Part shown: piece by piece, positions 38,088 to 46,849 of the stretch
How the letters are laid out: each line of letters opens with the position of its first letter
Position numbering within the stretch: the stretch's first letter is position 1
Assembly (NCBI GenBank): GCA_963767565.1
Contig: CAVYEG010000011.1
Span: forward strand, 159,757-223,756
Length of the DNA: 64,000 nucleotides
Direction: 5' to 3'
Source: Palsa-504 sp963767565
GTDB taxonomy: Bacteria > Actinomycetota > Actinomycetes > Streptosporangiales > Streptosporangiaceae
Program-made: the position numbers and the translations under genes
The notes under the pieces: generated by a model
Seen by the model: only the letters and a program-made list of their open reading frames with translations
Databases searched by the model: none
What the model was told of the DNA's origin: nothing

Positions 38088-40760
38088 ATGGACGACCGGG
38101 GGGATCACAGCGGCGCTGTTGCCATCATCGGCCTGGCCTGCCGGTTCCCCGGAGCGGCCGAGCCCGCCGAGTTCCATGACCTGATCGTGGCGGGCCGCCG
38201 CATGTTCCGGCCGCTGTCAGGCGGCCCGCCGCCGCTGCATGCGGCGCCGCTCGACGACTGGTCCGCCAGTCCGGGCTCCTACGATGACCATGGGGCCGGA
38301 GCACAGGACACGGGCCCGGTGCAGAAGCTGGCCGCCGAGACCACGGCCCTGGCGCTGGCGGACGCGGGGCTGCGCGACCTGGCTGGGATGCTGCCCGAGG
38401 CGGCGGCCCGGCTGCACGGCGTGTCCGGTCCGCTGCCTGCGGCGGCCGGGCGCCGGACCGGCCTGATCATCGCGAGCGCCGCGGCCGGGGTGTGCGAGCA
38501 GGTGCGCGAGCAGTTCGGCTTCCCCGCGGATATCCGGTATCCGGCGGCGGTCTGCGGGTCCTCGCTGCACGCGGTCGTGGCGGCGGCGCAGGCGCTGCAC
38601 GCCGGGGAGCTCGACCTGGCGGTCGCGGGCGGGGCGGAACTCGGCCTCGACCCGGCCTGGCTGGCCCGGCAGGCACAGGCCGGGACGCTGGGCGGCGAGC
38701 AGATGCGCGTGTACGCCGCCGACCCGGCCGGCCTGCTGCCGGGAGAAGGCTGCGGGGTGGTGGTGCTGGCGCGTTCGGCCGACGCCCGCGCGGCGGGGTT
38801 TCCGGTATACGCGGAGATCGCGGGCTGGAGCACCGGGCCGGCCTGGTCCGGGGACGGCGCGGCCCTGCTCCCGGCCTACCGGCAGGCGGGGATCGATCCC
38901 GCGGAGATCCAGCTGCTCGAGGGCGCGGGCACCGGCACGGCCGCCGGTGACCTGGCCGAGCTGACCGCGCTGGCGCGGCTCAGGCAGGGCGGCCGGTCCG
39001 TCGCGGCGCTGGGCGCCGTCTCGGCCGGCATCGGGTACAGCCGGGCGGCGGCCGGCATCGCCAGCCTGGTCAAGACCGCGCTGGCCCTGGCTACCGGGAC
39101 GATCCCGCCTGGTACCGGCGGCCACCGGCCGCATCCGCTCATCGCCTCCGGTGACGTGCTGCTCCGGCTGCCCGCCGGCCCCGAGCCATGGCCGGACGCA
39201 GACCTGGGAGCGCCCGGGGTGCGGCTCGCCGCGGTCAATGCGCTGGGCACGGCTGATCCGGCCGACCTGCAGGTTCTGGCCGATCCGCGGGCCCTCGCGG
39301 AGCCGCAGGCGCTTGCCGAGCCGCAGGCGCTTGCCGAGCCGCAGGCGCTTGCGGGCCCGCGGGCGGCCGAAGGGGTTCATCTGGTGCTGCGCCGCGAATC
39401 GGAGGCCGGCCGCGCGCGGGGCCGGCGCCGCCGCGCGGCCGAGGACGCGGCGGCCTCGCCCGGCCGGCTGATGAGGTCGCCCGGGGGGCCGCGGCAGCTC
39501 AGCGTGTTCGGGTTGTGCGGGGAGGATCCCGCGCGGGTGGCGGACCGGTTCGAGGTCATCGCGGCGGGGGCCGGAGGGCTGGGCGACGCGGAACTGCGCG
39601 AGCTGGCCCGGCAGCTGGCCTGCGGCGTGCTGCGGGCGGGCGACGGCACGGGCCCGGTGCGGGCGGCGTTCACGGCGGGTACGCCAGGCCAGCTCGTGGC
39701 GCGGGCTCAGGTGGCCGCGCGGCTGCTCAGGGCGGGCGGAGCGGCGGCGAGCGATCAGGGAGTGCATGTCTCGGCCGGGGCGGCGGGCCGGGTGGTGATG
39801 GTGTTCGGGGGGCTGGCCGGATCGGGGCTTACCCACTCGGCCATGCTGGCGGCCTCGTTCGCGGGGCTGCGCACGCTGGACCAGCTGGGTGTCACGCCGG
39901 GCGCCGCGGTGGGCTACAGCCTGGGCGAGATCGCCGGGCTGGCCTGGGCGGGCAGCCTGCCCTGGGCGGAGGCGGCGCGGCTGGCGGCGCAGTGCGGCCA
40001 GGTCCTGCGGGGCTGTTCCTGCGGGCCGGCCGCGATGGCCCGGGTGAGCGCCGACGCCAATGCCGCCCAGGCGCTGGCCGCGCCCGAAGGCCTGTACATC
40101 GCCGCCTACGAGGGAGCCCGCGCGCATGTGCTGGCCGGATCCACCATGGGCGTCCGCAACCTGACCCGGCGCGCCGCCGCGGCCGGGGTGGCCGTGGAGG
40201 TGCTCGGCATCACGCACGCCATGCACTCCCCCGCCATGGCCCGGTGCGCCGCGCCGTTGCGCAGCCTGTACGCCGACGCGCGTTTCGCGCCGCCGCGGCG
40301 GCGGCTGATCTCCACCATCACCGGCCGGGCGGTGCTGCCCGGCGACGACCTGGCCGGGCTGCTGGCCGGGCAGCTCAGCCAGCCGGTGCTGTTCGCGCAG
40401 GCGATGTCGGTGGCGGCCGAGGGAGCGGACCTGGTGGTGACGGCCGGCCCGGACGACGGCCTGGCCGCCATGGTGGCCGGCTGCGGCGTGCCGTGCGTGG
40501 CCGTCCCGGTCACGCCGTCTGCGGCCGGGCCCGCTACGGCCCGGGCGGTGGCCGCGCTGTTCGCGGCCGGAGCCATCACCGACCTGACCCCGTTCATGAG
40601 CCCGCCCCCGCCGGCCGCGACGGTGGCCGGGGCAGCAGGCACGGGCCGGCCGCTCCCCGTCCCGCGCATGCGAGACGGGGAGCCGTCAGACGCGGCCCCG
40701 GATGCGGGTCGCCAGACCGGACCGAGGACCACGATCCGTTCGGGCCAGTTAGCGGGCTAG
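38088..40760 (+). CDS. Ketosynthase-acyltransferase (KS-AT) protein with altered KS active site
   Basis: 890 residues. Residues ~10-435 form a KS-like domain (AVAIIGLACRFPGAAEPAEF; AVCGSSLHAVVAAAQALHAG with Cys156). Both catalytic His positions are changed: the EAHGTGT position reads EGAGTGT (Ala280) and the NIGH position reads GIGYS (Tyr317). Residues ~565-850 form an AT-like domain: AAVGYSLGEIAGLAW with Ser611, where the usual GHS reads GYS, and THAMHSPAM with His713. A linker carries an LAEPQA repeat. There is no ACP, KR or other PKS domain. It may act as an acyl-transfer or chain-loading partner rather than a condensing enzyme. Its 3' end overlaps tmsB by 12 bp, convergently. Confidence 0.8.
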   Translation: MDDRGDHSGAVAIIGLACRFPGAAEPAEFHDLIVAGRRMFRPLSGGPPPLHAAPLDDWSASPGSYDDHGAGAQDTGPVQKLAAETTALALADAGLRDLAGMLPEAAARLHGVSGPLPAAAGRRTGLIIASAAAGVCEQVREQFGFPADIRYPAAVCGSSLHAVVAAAQALHAGELDLAVAGGAELGLDPAWLARQAQAGTLGGEQMRVYAADPAGLLPGEGCGVVVLARSADARAAGFPVYAEIAGWSTGPAWSGDGAALLPAYRQAGIDPAEIQLLEGAGTGTAAGDLAELTALARLRQGGRSVAALGAVSAGIGYSRAAAGIASLVKTALALATGTIPPGTGGHRPHPLIASGDVLLRLPAGPEPWPDADLGAPGVRLAAVNALGTADPADLQVLADPRALAEPQALAEPQALAEPQALAGPRAAEGVHLVLRRESEAGRARGRRRRAAEDAAASPGRLMRSPGGPRQLSVFGLCGEDPARVADRFEVIAAGAGGLGDAELRELARQLACGVLRAGDGTGPVRAAFTAGTPGQLVARAQVAARLLRAGGAAASDQGVHVSAGAAGRVVMVFGGLAGSGLTHSAMLAASFAGLRTLDQLGVTPGAAVGYSLGEIAGLAWAGSLPWAEAARLAAQCGQVLRGCSCGPAAMARVSADANAAQALAAPEGLYIAAYEGARAHVLAGSTMGVRNLTRRAAAAGVAVEVLGITHAMHSPAMARCAAPLRSLYADARFAPPRRRLISTITGRAVLPGDDLAGLLAGQLSQPVLFAQAMSVAAEGADLVVTAGPDDGLAAMVAGCGVPCVAVPVTPSAAGPATARAVAALFAAGAITDLTPFMSPPPPAATVAGAAGTGRPLPVPRMRDGEPSDAAPDAGRQTGPRTTIRSGQLAG
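39298..39356. repeat. 18-bp in-frame tandem repeat in the KS-AT linker
   Basis: Three copies of gagccgcaggcgcttgcc-type units encode LAEPQA repeats in the linker between the KS and AT domains. Confidence 0.8.
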
Positions 40761-42026
40761 GACCTTCGGCAGGTCCCAGTCGGGCCGCAGCGGCATGCCC
40801 GAGGTCCCGTCGGGCTGCAGCCGGACGCCCAGCACCTGGTGCAGCTCGATGTGGTTGCGGTCGAAACCGAGCCGCGAGCCGGCCATGTACAGCCGCCACA
40901 CCCGCGCCGTGCCCTGGCCGACCTCCTTGACCGCCTCGTCCCAGTGGGCGTCCAGGTTGGCGCACCAGGCGGCCAGCGTCTTGGCGTAGTGCTCGCGCAG
41001 GTTCTCCTCGTGCCGCACCTCGAAGCCGGCGTCGTGCATGAGCGAGATCAGGTAGCCGGGTCCCTCGAGCTCCCCGTCGGGGAACACGTACCGGTTGATG
41101 AAGCCGTTCTTGCGGATGGCCGGCTCGAGGTTGTCCGGCCGGGTGATGCAGTGGTTGAGCAGCCGCCCGCCGACCTTGAGCTTGCCGAGCAGGAACGAGA
41201 AGTAGGCGGGGAGATTCTGCTTGCCGACATGCTCGGTGAGCCCGATGGAGCTCACCGCGTCGAAGCCGGTCTCGGGCACGTCCCGGTAGTCCAGGTGGCG
41301 GACCTCGGCCAGGCCGGACAGCCCCTCCTTCTCGATGGCCTCCTGGCCCCAGGCGGCCTGCTGGGCGGACAGCGTGACGCCCAGGGCCTTGACGCCGTAC
41401 TCACGCGCCGCGTGGATGACCATGCCGCCCCAGCCGCAGCCGACGTCGAGCAGCCGCATCCCCTCGTGCAGGCCGAGCTTGCGGGCCACCAGGTCGAACT
41501 TGTTGACCTGGGCCTCTTCCAGCGTGGCGTCCTCGCGGGGGTAGCAGGCGCAGGTATAGGCCATGGTCGGCCCGAGCACCCACTCGTAGAAGCGGTTGGA
41601 GACGTCATAGTGGTGCGAGATCGCCCGGGCGTCGCGGCTCTTGGAGTGCAGGCGGCCGCCGAGGAAGCGGCGATGCAGCCGGACCTCCTGGGGCGGCGGC
41701 GGCATCCGGTGCACCAGGAGCTTGGGGCCGCCCAGCGCCTGCAGCTGGCGGAGCTTCTCCGGGATGCTCATGCTGATCGACTGGGCCCTCGTCATCCGGA
41801 CCAGGGCCTCGTACGTGTCGCCCTCGATGTCCAGATGGCCGGACACGTAGGCGCGGGCCAGCCCGAGCTCGCCCGGCGCCTGGGCCAGGTAGGCCACGGC
41901 TACCGGCGAGCGGACCGTGACCTTGACCGGGGATCCGGGGATGCCGGCGCGACTGCCGTCGTAAGCCGCGAACTCTACCGGGGCGTCCGCCCCCGCGACT
42001 GCCTCGAAGACCTCGGCAATTGCCAT
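40749..42026 (-). CDS. tmsB: SAM-dependent fatty-acyl methyltransferase (cyclopropane synthase family), TmsB/BfaB-like
   Basis: 425 residues from ATG 42026 (GGAAGGA 10 bases upstream). The CFA-synthase fold is clear: ISHHYDVSNRFYEWVLGPTM, then AYTCACY, the SAM motif LLDVGCGWGGMVIHAAREYG, GVTLSAQQ, SSIGLTEHVGKQNLPAYFSF and RLLNHCITRPDN. It lies 27 bp after a FAD-binding oxidoreductase gene. This pair matches the two-gene system that adds a methyl at C10 of oleoyl phospholipids and then reduces the methylene, making 10-methylstearate (tuberculostearate). The neighbour, more than the sequence alone, drives this specific call. Confidence 0.82.
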   Translation of the reverse strand: MAIAEVFEAVAGADAPVEFAAYDGSRAGIPGSPVKVTVRSPVAVAYLAQAPGELGLARAYVSGHLDIEGDTYEALVRMTRAQSISMSIPEKLRQLQALGGPKLLVHRMPPPPQEVRLHRRFLGGRLHSKSRDARAISHHYDVSNRFYEWVLGPTMAYTCACYPREDATLEEAQVNKFDLVARKLGLHEGMRLLDVGCGWGGMVIHAAREYGVKALGVTLSAQQAAWGQEAIEKEGLSGLAEVRHLDYRDVPETGFDAVSSIGLTEHVGKQNLPAYFSFLLGKLKVGGRLLNHCITRPDNLEPAIRKNGFINRYVFPDGELEGPGYLISLMHDAGFEVRHEENLREHYAKTLAAWCANLDAHWDEAVKEVGQGTARVWRLYMAGSRLGFDRNHIELHQVLGVRLQPDGTSGMPLRPDWDLPKVLAR

Positions 42027-42053
42027 GCTGTGCATTCCTTCCGGTTGCGGGCT

Positions 42054-43421
42054 TCAGCGTGCCCTGACACATTTCTCGTACAGGCTGAGCAGGTGCCCCT
42101 CGCCGTCGTAGGCGTGCTTGAGGGCCTGGTAGGCCTCGCCGTTGTAGCGCCGGCTGAACTCCTCCTCGGTATAGAAGGCCGACGAGTACAGCGACTTGTG
42201 CCCGTCGAGCTTCGCCACCTCGTCTTCCACCAGGCGGTTGTAGTAGCCGTCGGCCTCGCCCGCGGGCGCGGGCCGCGGCGCGGTCCCCCAGAACCCGAAG
42301 TTCACGTAGAGCTCGCCTGGCTGCAGCGGGTACAGCGGCCAGGCCCGGTCGCCGCGCAGCCGGAGCGGGCACATCCACACCGGGCGCATGCCCACGCCGG
42401 CGTCGAAGAAGTCCAGGAACTCCGCGCCGTGCTCGACCGGGATCTCCACGTCCTGGGTGACGAACTCCCGCGGCGGCCGCTGCCGCCTGGTATCCAGCGC
42501 GCTGGTGAAGCCGTAGCGCTGGTCGAGGGCGACCAGCTTGCGGTACACGTCGCTGCGCCGGTACCGGCGCGGCCATAGCTTCCTGACCATGGGCCGCTGC
42601 ACGCCGAAGGCCCGTGAGCACCAGAACCAGTCGGTATCCCACCGCCACAGGTAGTCGCGGACGGGCAGGAAGTCCTCCTTGTCCTGCCTGATCGAGGTGT
42701 AGTAGATCTGCTGGCCGGTGTAGTCGCTGCGCCACGGCGCGACGTCGCTGAACGCCCCGACGGTGAGGTACAGCTCATCCGGCCCGAACGCGGTGCCGTC
42801 GAGGAAGTCGGCCCGGTGGCCGCGGTAGCTGCCCTCGGCCGCGATCTGGACGATGGCCTCCATGCAGGCCGGCCCGGTGTCAAACCGGAAGTGGCGCAGG
42901 TGGACGAAGGGCCGCACCGGCTCGAGCTCGATGGTCAGCGACACGGTGTAGCCCAAGGTCCCGTAGGAGTTCGGGAACCCGCGGAACAGGTCGGCGTGCT
43001 CGTTACCGGCGGTGGCGCGCAGCACGCGGCCGTCGCCGGTCAGGATCTCCATCTCGGTTACCGACTCGTGCGGCAGCCCGCTGCGGAACGACGTGGACTC
43101 GATGCCGAGCCCGGTGACCGCGCCGCCCAGGGTAATGGTCTTCAGCTGGGGCACCACCAGTGGCATCAGCCCGTGCCTGAGCGTCGCGTCGGCCAGGTCC
43201 TCGTACGTCGTCATGCCGCCGACCCGGGCGATCCGGCGGGCCGGGTCGACGGACAGCACGTGGCCGAACGCGGAGACGTCGAGCTGCGCGACCGGGGCCG
43301 CGTCGCGGAACCGGAACAGGTTCGAGGTGCGCTTGGCCAGCCGCACCGGCGTCCCGGGCGGCACGGCCGCGTAGGCCTCGCGCAGCCTGGCCACCGCGGC
43401 GTCGTGCGTGGCGTCGGTCAT
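42054..43421 (-). CDS. tmsA: FAD-binding oxidoreductase, TmsA/BfaA-like (10-methylene reductase partner)
   Basis: 455 residues. PCMH-type FAD domain (RIARVGGMTTYEDLADATLR, VVPQLKTITLGGAVTGLGIE, SFRSGLPHESVTEMEILTGD, NSYGTLGYTVSLTIEL) followed by a DWARF1/sterol-reductase-like C-terminal half (FGVQRPMVRKLWPRRYRRSD, then WPLYPLQPGELYVNFGFW). It resembles the reductase that acts after the methyltransferase in 10-methyl fatty acid synthesis, using NADPH and FAD. It is the first gene of the pair. A doubled gttaagaac motif lies just upstream. Confidence 0.83.
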   Translation of the reverse strand: MTDATHDAAVARLREAYAAVPPGTPVRLAKRTSNLFRFRDAAPVAQLDVSAFGHVLSVDPARRIARVGGMTTYEDLADATLRHGLMPLVVPQLKTITLGGAVTGLGIESTSFRSGLPHESVTEMEILTGDGRVLRATAGNEHADLFRGFPNSYGTLGYTVSLTIELEPVRPFVHLRHFRFDTGPACMEAIVQIAAEGSYRGHRADFLDGTAFGPDELYLTVGAFSDVAPWRSDYTGQQIYYTSIRQDKEDFLPVRDYLWRWDTDWFWCSRAFGVQRPMVRKLWPRRYRRSDVYRKLVALDQRYGFTSALDTRRQRPPREFVTQDVEIPVEHGAEFLDFFDAGVGMRPVWMCPLRLRGDRAWPLYPLQPGELYVNFGFWGTAPRPAPAGEADGYYNRLVEDEVAKLDGHKSLYSSAFYTEEEFSRRYNGEAYQALKHAYDGEGHLLSLYEKCVRAR

Positions 43422-43439
43422 GCGGGCATCCTCCCGGGA

Positions 43440-43481
43440 GTTAAGAACCGTTATCCATGATGCGGACAGGCGGTTAAGAAC
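43440..43481. promoter_or_regulatory. Direct repeat upstream of tmsA
   Basis: gttaagaac occurs at 43440-43448 and again at 43473-43481, 33 bp apart, about three helical turns. It lies 19-60 bp upstream of the tmsA start and may be a regulator site. Confidence 0.4.
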
Positions 43482-43583
43482 GGAATACGCGGGTCCATAT
43501 TCAGCGGAGCGGACATTTCAGGCAGTGTATCCGGGCGGGGGCGGCCGCCTGCCGTGCAGTTGCCGGCTGACCCCGCCGTGACC

Positions 43584-44805
43584 TCAGTCTTCGCCGGCTG
43601 AGTCCGGGTCGTGGTCGGCTGCGTCCAGCTCGTGAACATGGTCGTCATCGTTACTATCATCATCGTCGCCGTAGTCTCCGGCCCCGGCTTCGGCCTCGTC
43701 GTAGCTGGCCGCTACCTCCTCGGGGGTCATCGGCAGCCGGGCCAGCGACGGCGGCGCGCCGGCCGTAATCACCTGCCGGAGCAGCAGCGCCATGGAGTAG
43801 ACCGGGTCGTCGCCCAGGGCCCGGTCCAGGGCCACGTTGGCCAGCGCGCCGTCGCCTGCCTGCCAGGCCACGAAGGCCAGCAAAGCCGCGGGCGCGGCCA
43901 CGTGGCCGGGCTGGGCCCGCCGGACCACGTCCAGCCACAGCCGCAGGTGCGCCTCGGCGTGCGCGGGGTCCATCCGGGCCCAGGCGTCGTCCCTGACCCG
44001 CAGGTCGCGCAGCGCCACGGTGATGCGGGCGATCTCGTAGTCGGTGGTGAACCGGCCGCCGCCGCGGTACCTGGCGATCATCACACCGACCGCGGCCAGG
44101 CCCTCGGCGGCGATCATCTGCCGGGCCGCGCCCAGCCGGGAGGACTTGCGGACCTTCCCGAGCAGCCGGGCGACGTGCCGCTCGGCCCGCCGGGTGGCCT
44201 GGCGCATCGACTCGGCGGTGCTGCCGCCCGGCGGCGCCACCCGGGCGGCCAGGGCAGCCCGGTCGGCCAGCACCGGCGCGCCGCCGCGGTCCAGCACGGA
44301 CACCACGGACCGGCTGGGTCACGTCGAACGGCGTGCCCCCGGCCGGGCAGCAGTCCTCGTCATGGCAGGTGTAGGACCAGAAGCGGCCGTCCTGCACGCG
44401 GAGGAAATCCTGCAGGTCGATCCGGGCCTTCCAGGCAGCGGCCCGGAGGGCCTCAGCCACCGGGGTCACCAGGGTCTCCGGCCCGTAGCCGACCGCCGTG
44501 GCCGCGGTCAGGTGCTGGGCACTCAGGACGCCGATCGCGTGCGCGGCGATGTCGGCGGCCAGGTCCGCGTCGGGCGGGTCGGGCAGGTCGTACCTGAGCG
44601 TGACGCGGATCCGGTCCCGTGGCGGCGCGAGCCCGATGACCACCACGCTGGCCGCGGGCCAGAAGCCGATCAGGTGCGGGATCACGGACAGCAGGGCGGC
44701 GGGCGAGCCGACCCGCACGACGAGGCCGGGCTCAGGGCCCGAGGAGTTCTGGGGCGTCTGGGATGTCTGCGGGGTATCGTCACCCGCTGTGGCGGTTTGT
44801 CGCAT
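43584..44805 (-). pseudogene. DUF4192-domain gene broken by a one-base frameshift
   Basis: From ATG 44805 the frame encodes a typical DUF4192 N-terminus (VRVGSPAALLSVIPHLIGFW, then PAASVVVIGL, IAAHAIGVLSAQHL and RFWSYTCHDEDCCPAGGTPF). After DVT the frame is lost. The C-terminal half continues in another frame as SVLDRGGAPVLADRAALAAR, ...RITVALRDLRVRDDAWARMD, ending in an acidic tail. The break coincides with an extra G at about 44316-44318, absent from the partial copy at 52381-52841, which reads through as GTPFDVTSRSVMSVLDRGG. It is either a real pseudogene or a sequencing error. The function of DUF4192 is unknown. Confidence 0.8.
43888..44349. repeat. Long direct repeat, copy 1 (within DUF4192 gene)
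   Basis: 462 bp matching 52381-52841 in the same orientation, with 4 substitutions and one extra G by my alignment. The two copies bracket about 8.0 kb of accessory sequence. Confidence 0.92.
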
Positions 44806-44855
44806 ATGGCCAGCGTCGGGCGGGCCAGGCCGGCGGAGAGGGCTCCCAGACCACC

Positions 44856-44882
44856 TGTGGATAACTTTCTGGTTTATCCACA
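44856..44882. promoter_or_regulatory. Inverted pair of perfect DnaA-box-like sequences
   Basis: ttatccaca at 44874-44882 and its complement tgtggataa at 44856-44864 are separated by 9 bp. Flanking bases extend the dyad to 11 bp. They lie about 50 bp upstream of the DUF4192 start. TTATCCACA is the consensus DnaA site. They could also act as a simple dyad operator. Confidence 0.6.
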
Positions 44883-44962
44883 GGCTGGCGGCGGGCCTTG
44901 ACAAGGGCCGCGCGCGGGACCGTGGCGTTAGGGTATATCGATAGATCTTGCCGGGGCCTTAG

Positions 44963-45135
44963 GTGGTCCAGGCCGCGCTGAAGCTCGTGCTGGAACCCAT
45001 CTTTGAGGCGGACTTCAAGCCTGTCTCCTACGGGATCCGGCCGGTGCGGCGGGCGCACGACGCGATCATCGAGATCCACCAGTTCGGCACTCACCGGTAC
45101 GGTGGGTGCTGGACGCTGACATCGAGGCGGCCCCA
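44963..45135 (+). pseudogene. Remnant of a group II intron reverse transcriptase/maturase
   Basis: The frame reads VVQAALKLVLEPIFEADFKP, then VSYGIRPVRRAHDAIIEIHQ, the well-known reverse-transcriptase block of group II intron proteins (...EPIFE..F.P.SYGFRP.R.A..A). The following residues continue in another frame as RWVLDADIEA, so a frameshift follows. Only ~55 codons remain; the rest of the RT, maturase and intron RNA domains were not found. Confidence 0.8.
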
Positions 45136-45215
45136 GCCGCTTGGTTACGGTCACCCCATGTTGAGTAGGGTCCTGGTATGCATGCGGCGAGCGGTTTCCT
45201 GGTGGTTCGGAACTA

Positions 45216-46811
45216 GTGGACGTGCGGACGCCGCTTCAGCCGAAGGAGAAACTGGGAACGCGTCCGGCGGCGCGCCGACGGCAGGCCGTGGCGGCGTGGG
45301 TAGCCGGCGGCCTGGTGCTGTTCGCGTTCTTCCTGCGGATCTCGTTCGGCGAGCGAGTGGATTCGGACGGCGCAAACAGCGCGCTGCAGGCGTGGGACCT
45401 CGTGCACGGTCACCTCATGTTGCACGGCTGGATCTTTGGCGACGCGACCTTTTACGCCTTCGAACTGCCGCTGAACGGGATCGTCCAGCTGTTGTTCGGG
45501 GTGGGCAACCTGGCCGTCCATATCGGCTCCGCGCTGACTTACCTGATCGTCGCGGCCTGCGCCGTGGCCCTGGCCGTGACGAGCAGCCGCGGCCCGGCCC
45601 GGGCGGTTCGCTGCGCAGTCGTCGTCGCGGTGCTGGCCGCGCCGCTGCTGGCCGCGCCGGCCGTATTGGCGCTGCTCGAGGAACCCGACCACATCGGGAC
45701 CTCGCTGTTCCTGCTGCTGTCCTTCCTGCTCATCGACCGCGTGCCGGACCGACCGTTCACGGCGCCGCTGGTCTTTCTGATCCTGTGCGCCGGCCAGCTC
45801 AGCGACCTCACCGTCCGCTATGTCGCGGTGCCGGCCGTCGTCCTGGTCTGCGGCTATCGCGTGCTGGCCGCACGGAAGCTCCGCTCCGGCGACACGGCGC
45901 TCGTGGTCGCCGCGGTCATGTCAGTGCCGCTGGAGCCGGTGCTCCAGACGGCGATGGTGCATTTGGGCGGGTTCATGATGGCCCTGCCGCAGACGCGGCT
46001 CTCCTCGCCGAGGCTATGGCCCCAGCACGCGTCGGTGACTTGGCTGAACGTCCGCGTCCTTTTCGGCTCGGTCGCCGGGCCTAATACCAAGCTGGGCGGC
46101 GCCGGTGCCGCTTTCGGGCTGATCTGCCTGCTGGCCGCCCTAGTCGGCCTGGCCCGGGTGATATGGACCTGGCGCAGGGCCAGCCGGGCCGAGCAGTTGC
46201 TGTTCGCCGCGATCGTCTTCAACGTCGGCACGTACTTGGTCTCCGTGATGCCATCGCCCGGCCGCTACCGCGAAGTAGCCGCGGTGCTGCCGTGCGGGGC
46301 GGTGCTCGCGGCGCGAGCCCTGGTGCCCGCCCGGATCACCGGGGTGTCGCGGGCCTTCGCCGCGGTCGCCGCGACCGGGCTCATCGCGCTGCTGTCGCTC
46401 GCCACTGCTGCCACGCGGCCGCCCGTGAGCCCGGCCTCGGCGCCGCTGGCTGCGTGGCTTGAGGCGCACGGGCTCACGTACGGCATCGCCGGGTACTGGG
46501 ATGCCTCGATCGTCACGCTGCAGTCGGGCAACCGGGTCCAGATCCGCGCGGTTGACCTGTACCGGAACATCGACGGACACCCCGGCCTGAAAATCTATGC
46601 GCCCGGCTGGGAGGCGAACGCGCTGTGGTACAACGCGTCCCGGTACGACGCCACGTTCGCGGTCGCCGACTTCCACGGCACGTACCCGGCGGCCGACTTC
46701 GAGCACTTCCTCGGCAAGCCAGCGGCGACCTACCGGGTGGCAAGCTGGGTGATCCTGCTCTACCGGACAAACCTGCTCCAGCGTATCTTGCCGAGGCCGG
46801 GTCCTTACTAA
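45216..46811 (+). CDS. Multi-pass membrane protein, GT-C/mannosyltransferase-like
   Basis: 531 residues, GTG start. Some ten hydrophobic helices (AAWVAGGLVLFAFFLRISFG, IGSALTYLIVAACAVALAVT, VVVAVLAAPLLAAPAVLALL) with the loop DSDGANSALQAWDLVHGHLM near the N-terminus, as in GT-C glycosyltransferases, which carry acidic residues in the first loop. The C-terminal ~150 residues form a soluble domain (YGIAGYWDASIVTLQSGNRV). No cognate lipid or sugar gene is nearby. It lies within the accessory stretch. Confidence 0.65.
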   Translation: MDVRTPLQPKEKLGTRPAARRRQAVAAWVAGGLVLFAFFLRISFGERVDSDGANSALQAWDLVHGHLMLHGWIFGDATFYAFELPLNGIVQLLFGVGNLAVHIGSALTYLIVAACAVALAVTSSRGPARAVRCAVVVAVLAAPLLAAPAVLALLEEPDHIGTSLFLLLSFLLIDRVPDRPFTAPLVFLILCAGQLSDLTVRYVAVPAVVLVCGYRVLAARKLRSGDTALVVAAVMSVPLEPVLQTAMVHLGGFMMALPQTRLSSPRLWPQHASVTWLNVRVLFGSVAGPNTKLGGAGAAFGLICLLAALVGLARVIWTWRRASRAEQLLFAAIVFNVGTYLVSVMPSPGRYREVAAVLPCGAVLAARALVPARITGVSRAFAAVAATGLIALLSLATAATRPPVSPASAPLAAWLEAHGLTYGIAGYWDASIVTLQSGNRVQIRAVDLYRNIDGHPGLKIYAPGWEANALWYNASRYDATFAVADFHGTYPAADFEHFLGKPAATYRVASWVILLYRTNLLQRILPRPGPY

Positions 46812-46849
46812 GCAGACCGTACTGGGAAGCGGCCCGCTAGAGCCGAACC

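Noticed and set aside
44856..44882. Chromosome replication origin
   Set aside because: Only two DnaA boxes are present, with no dnaA, dnaN or AT-rich unwinding region.
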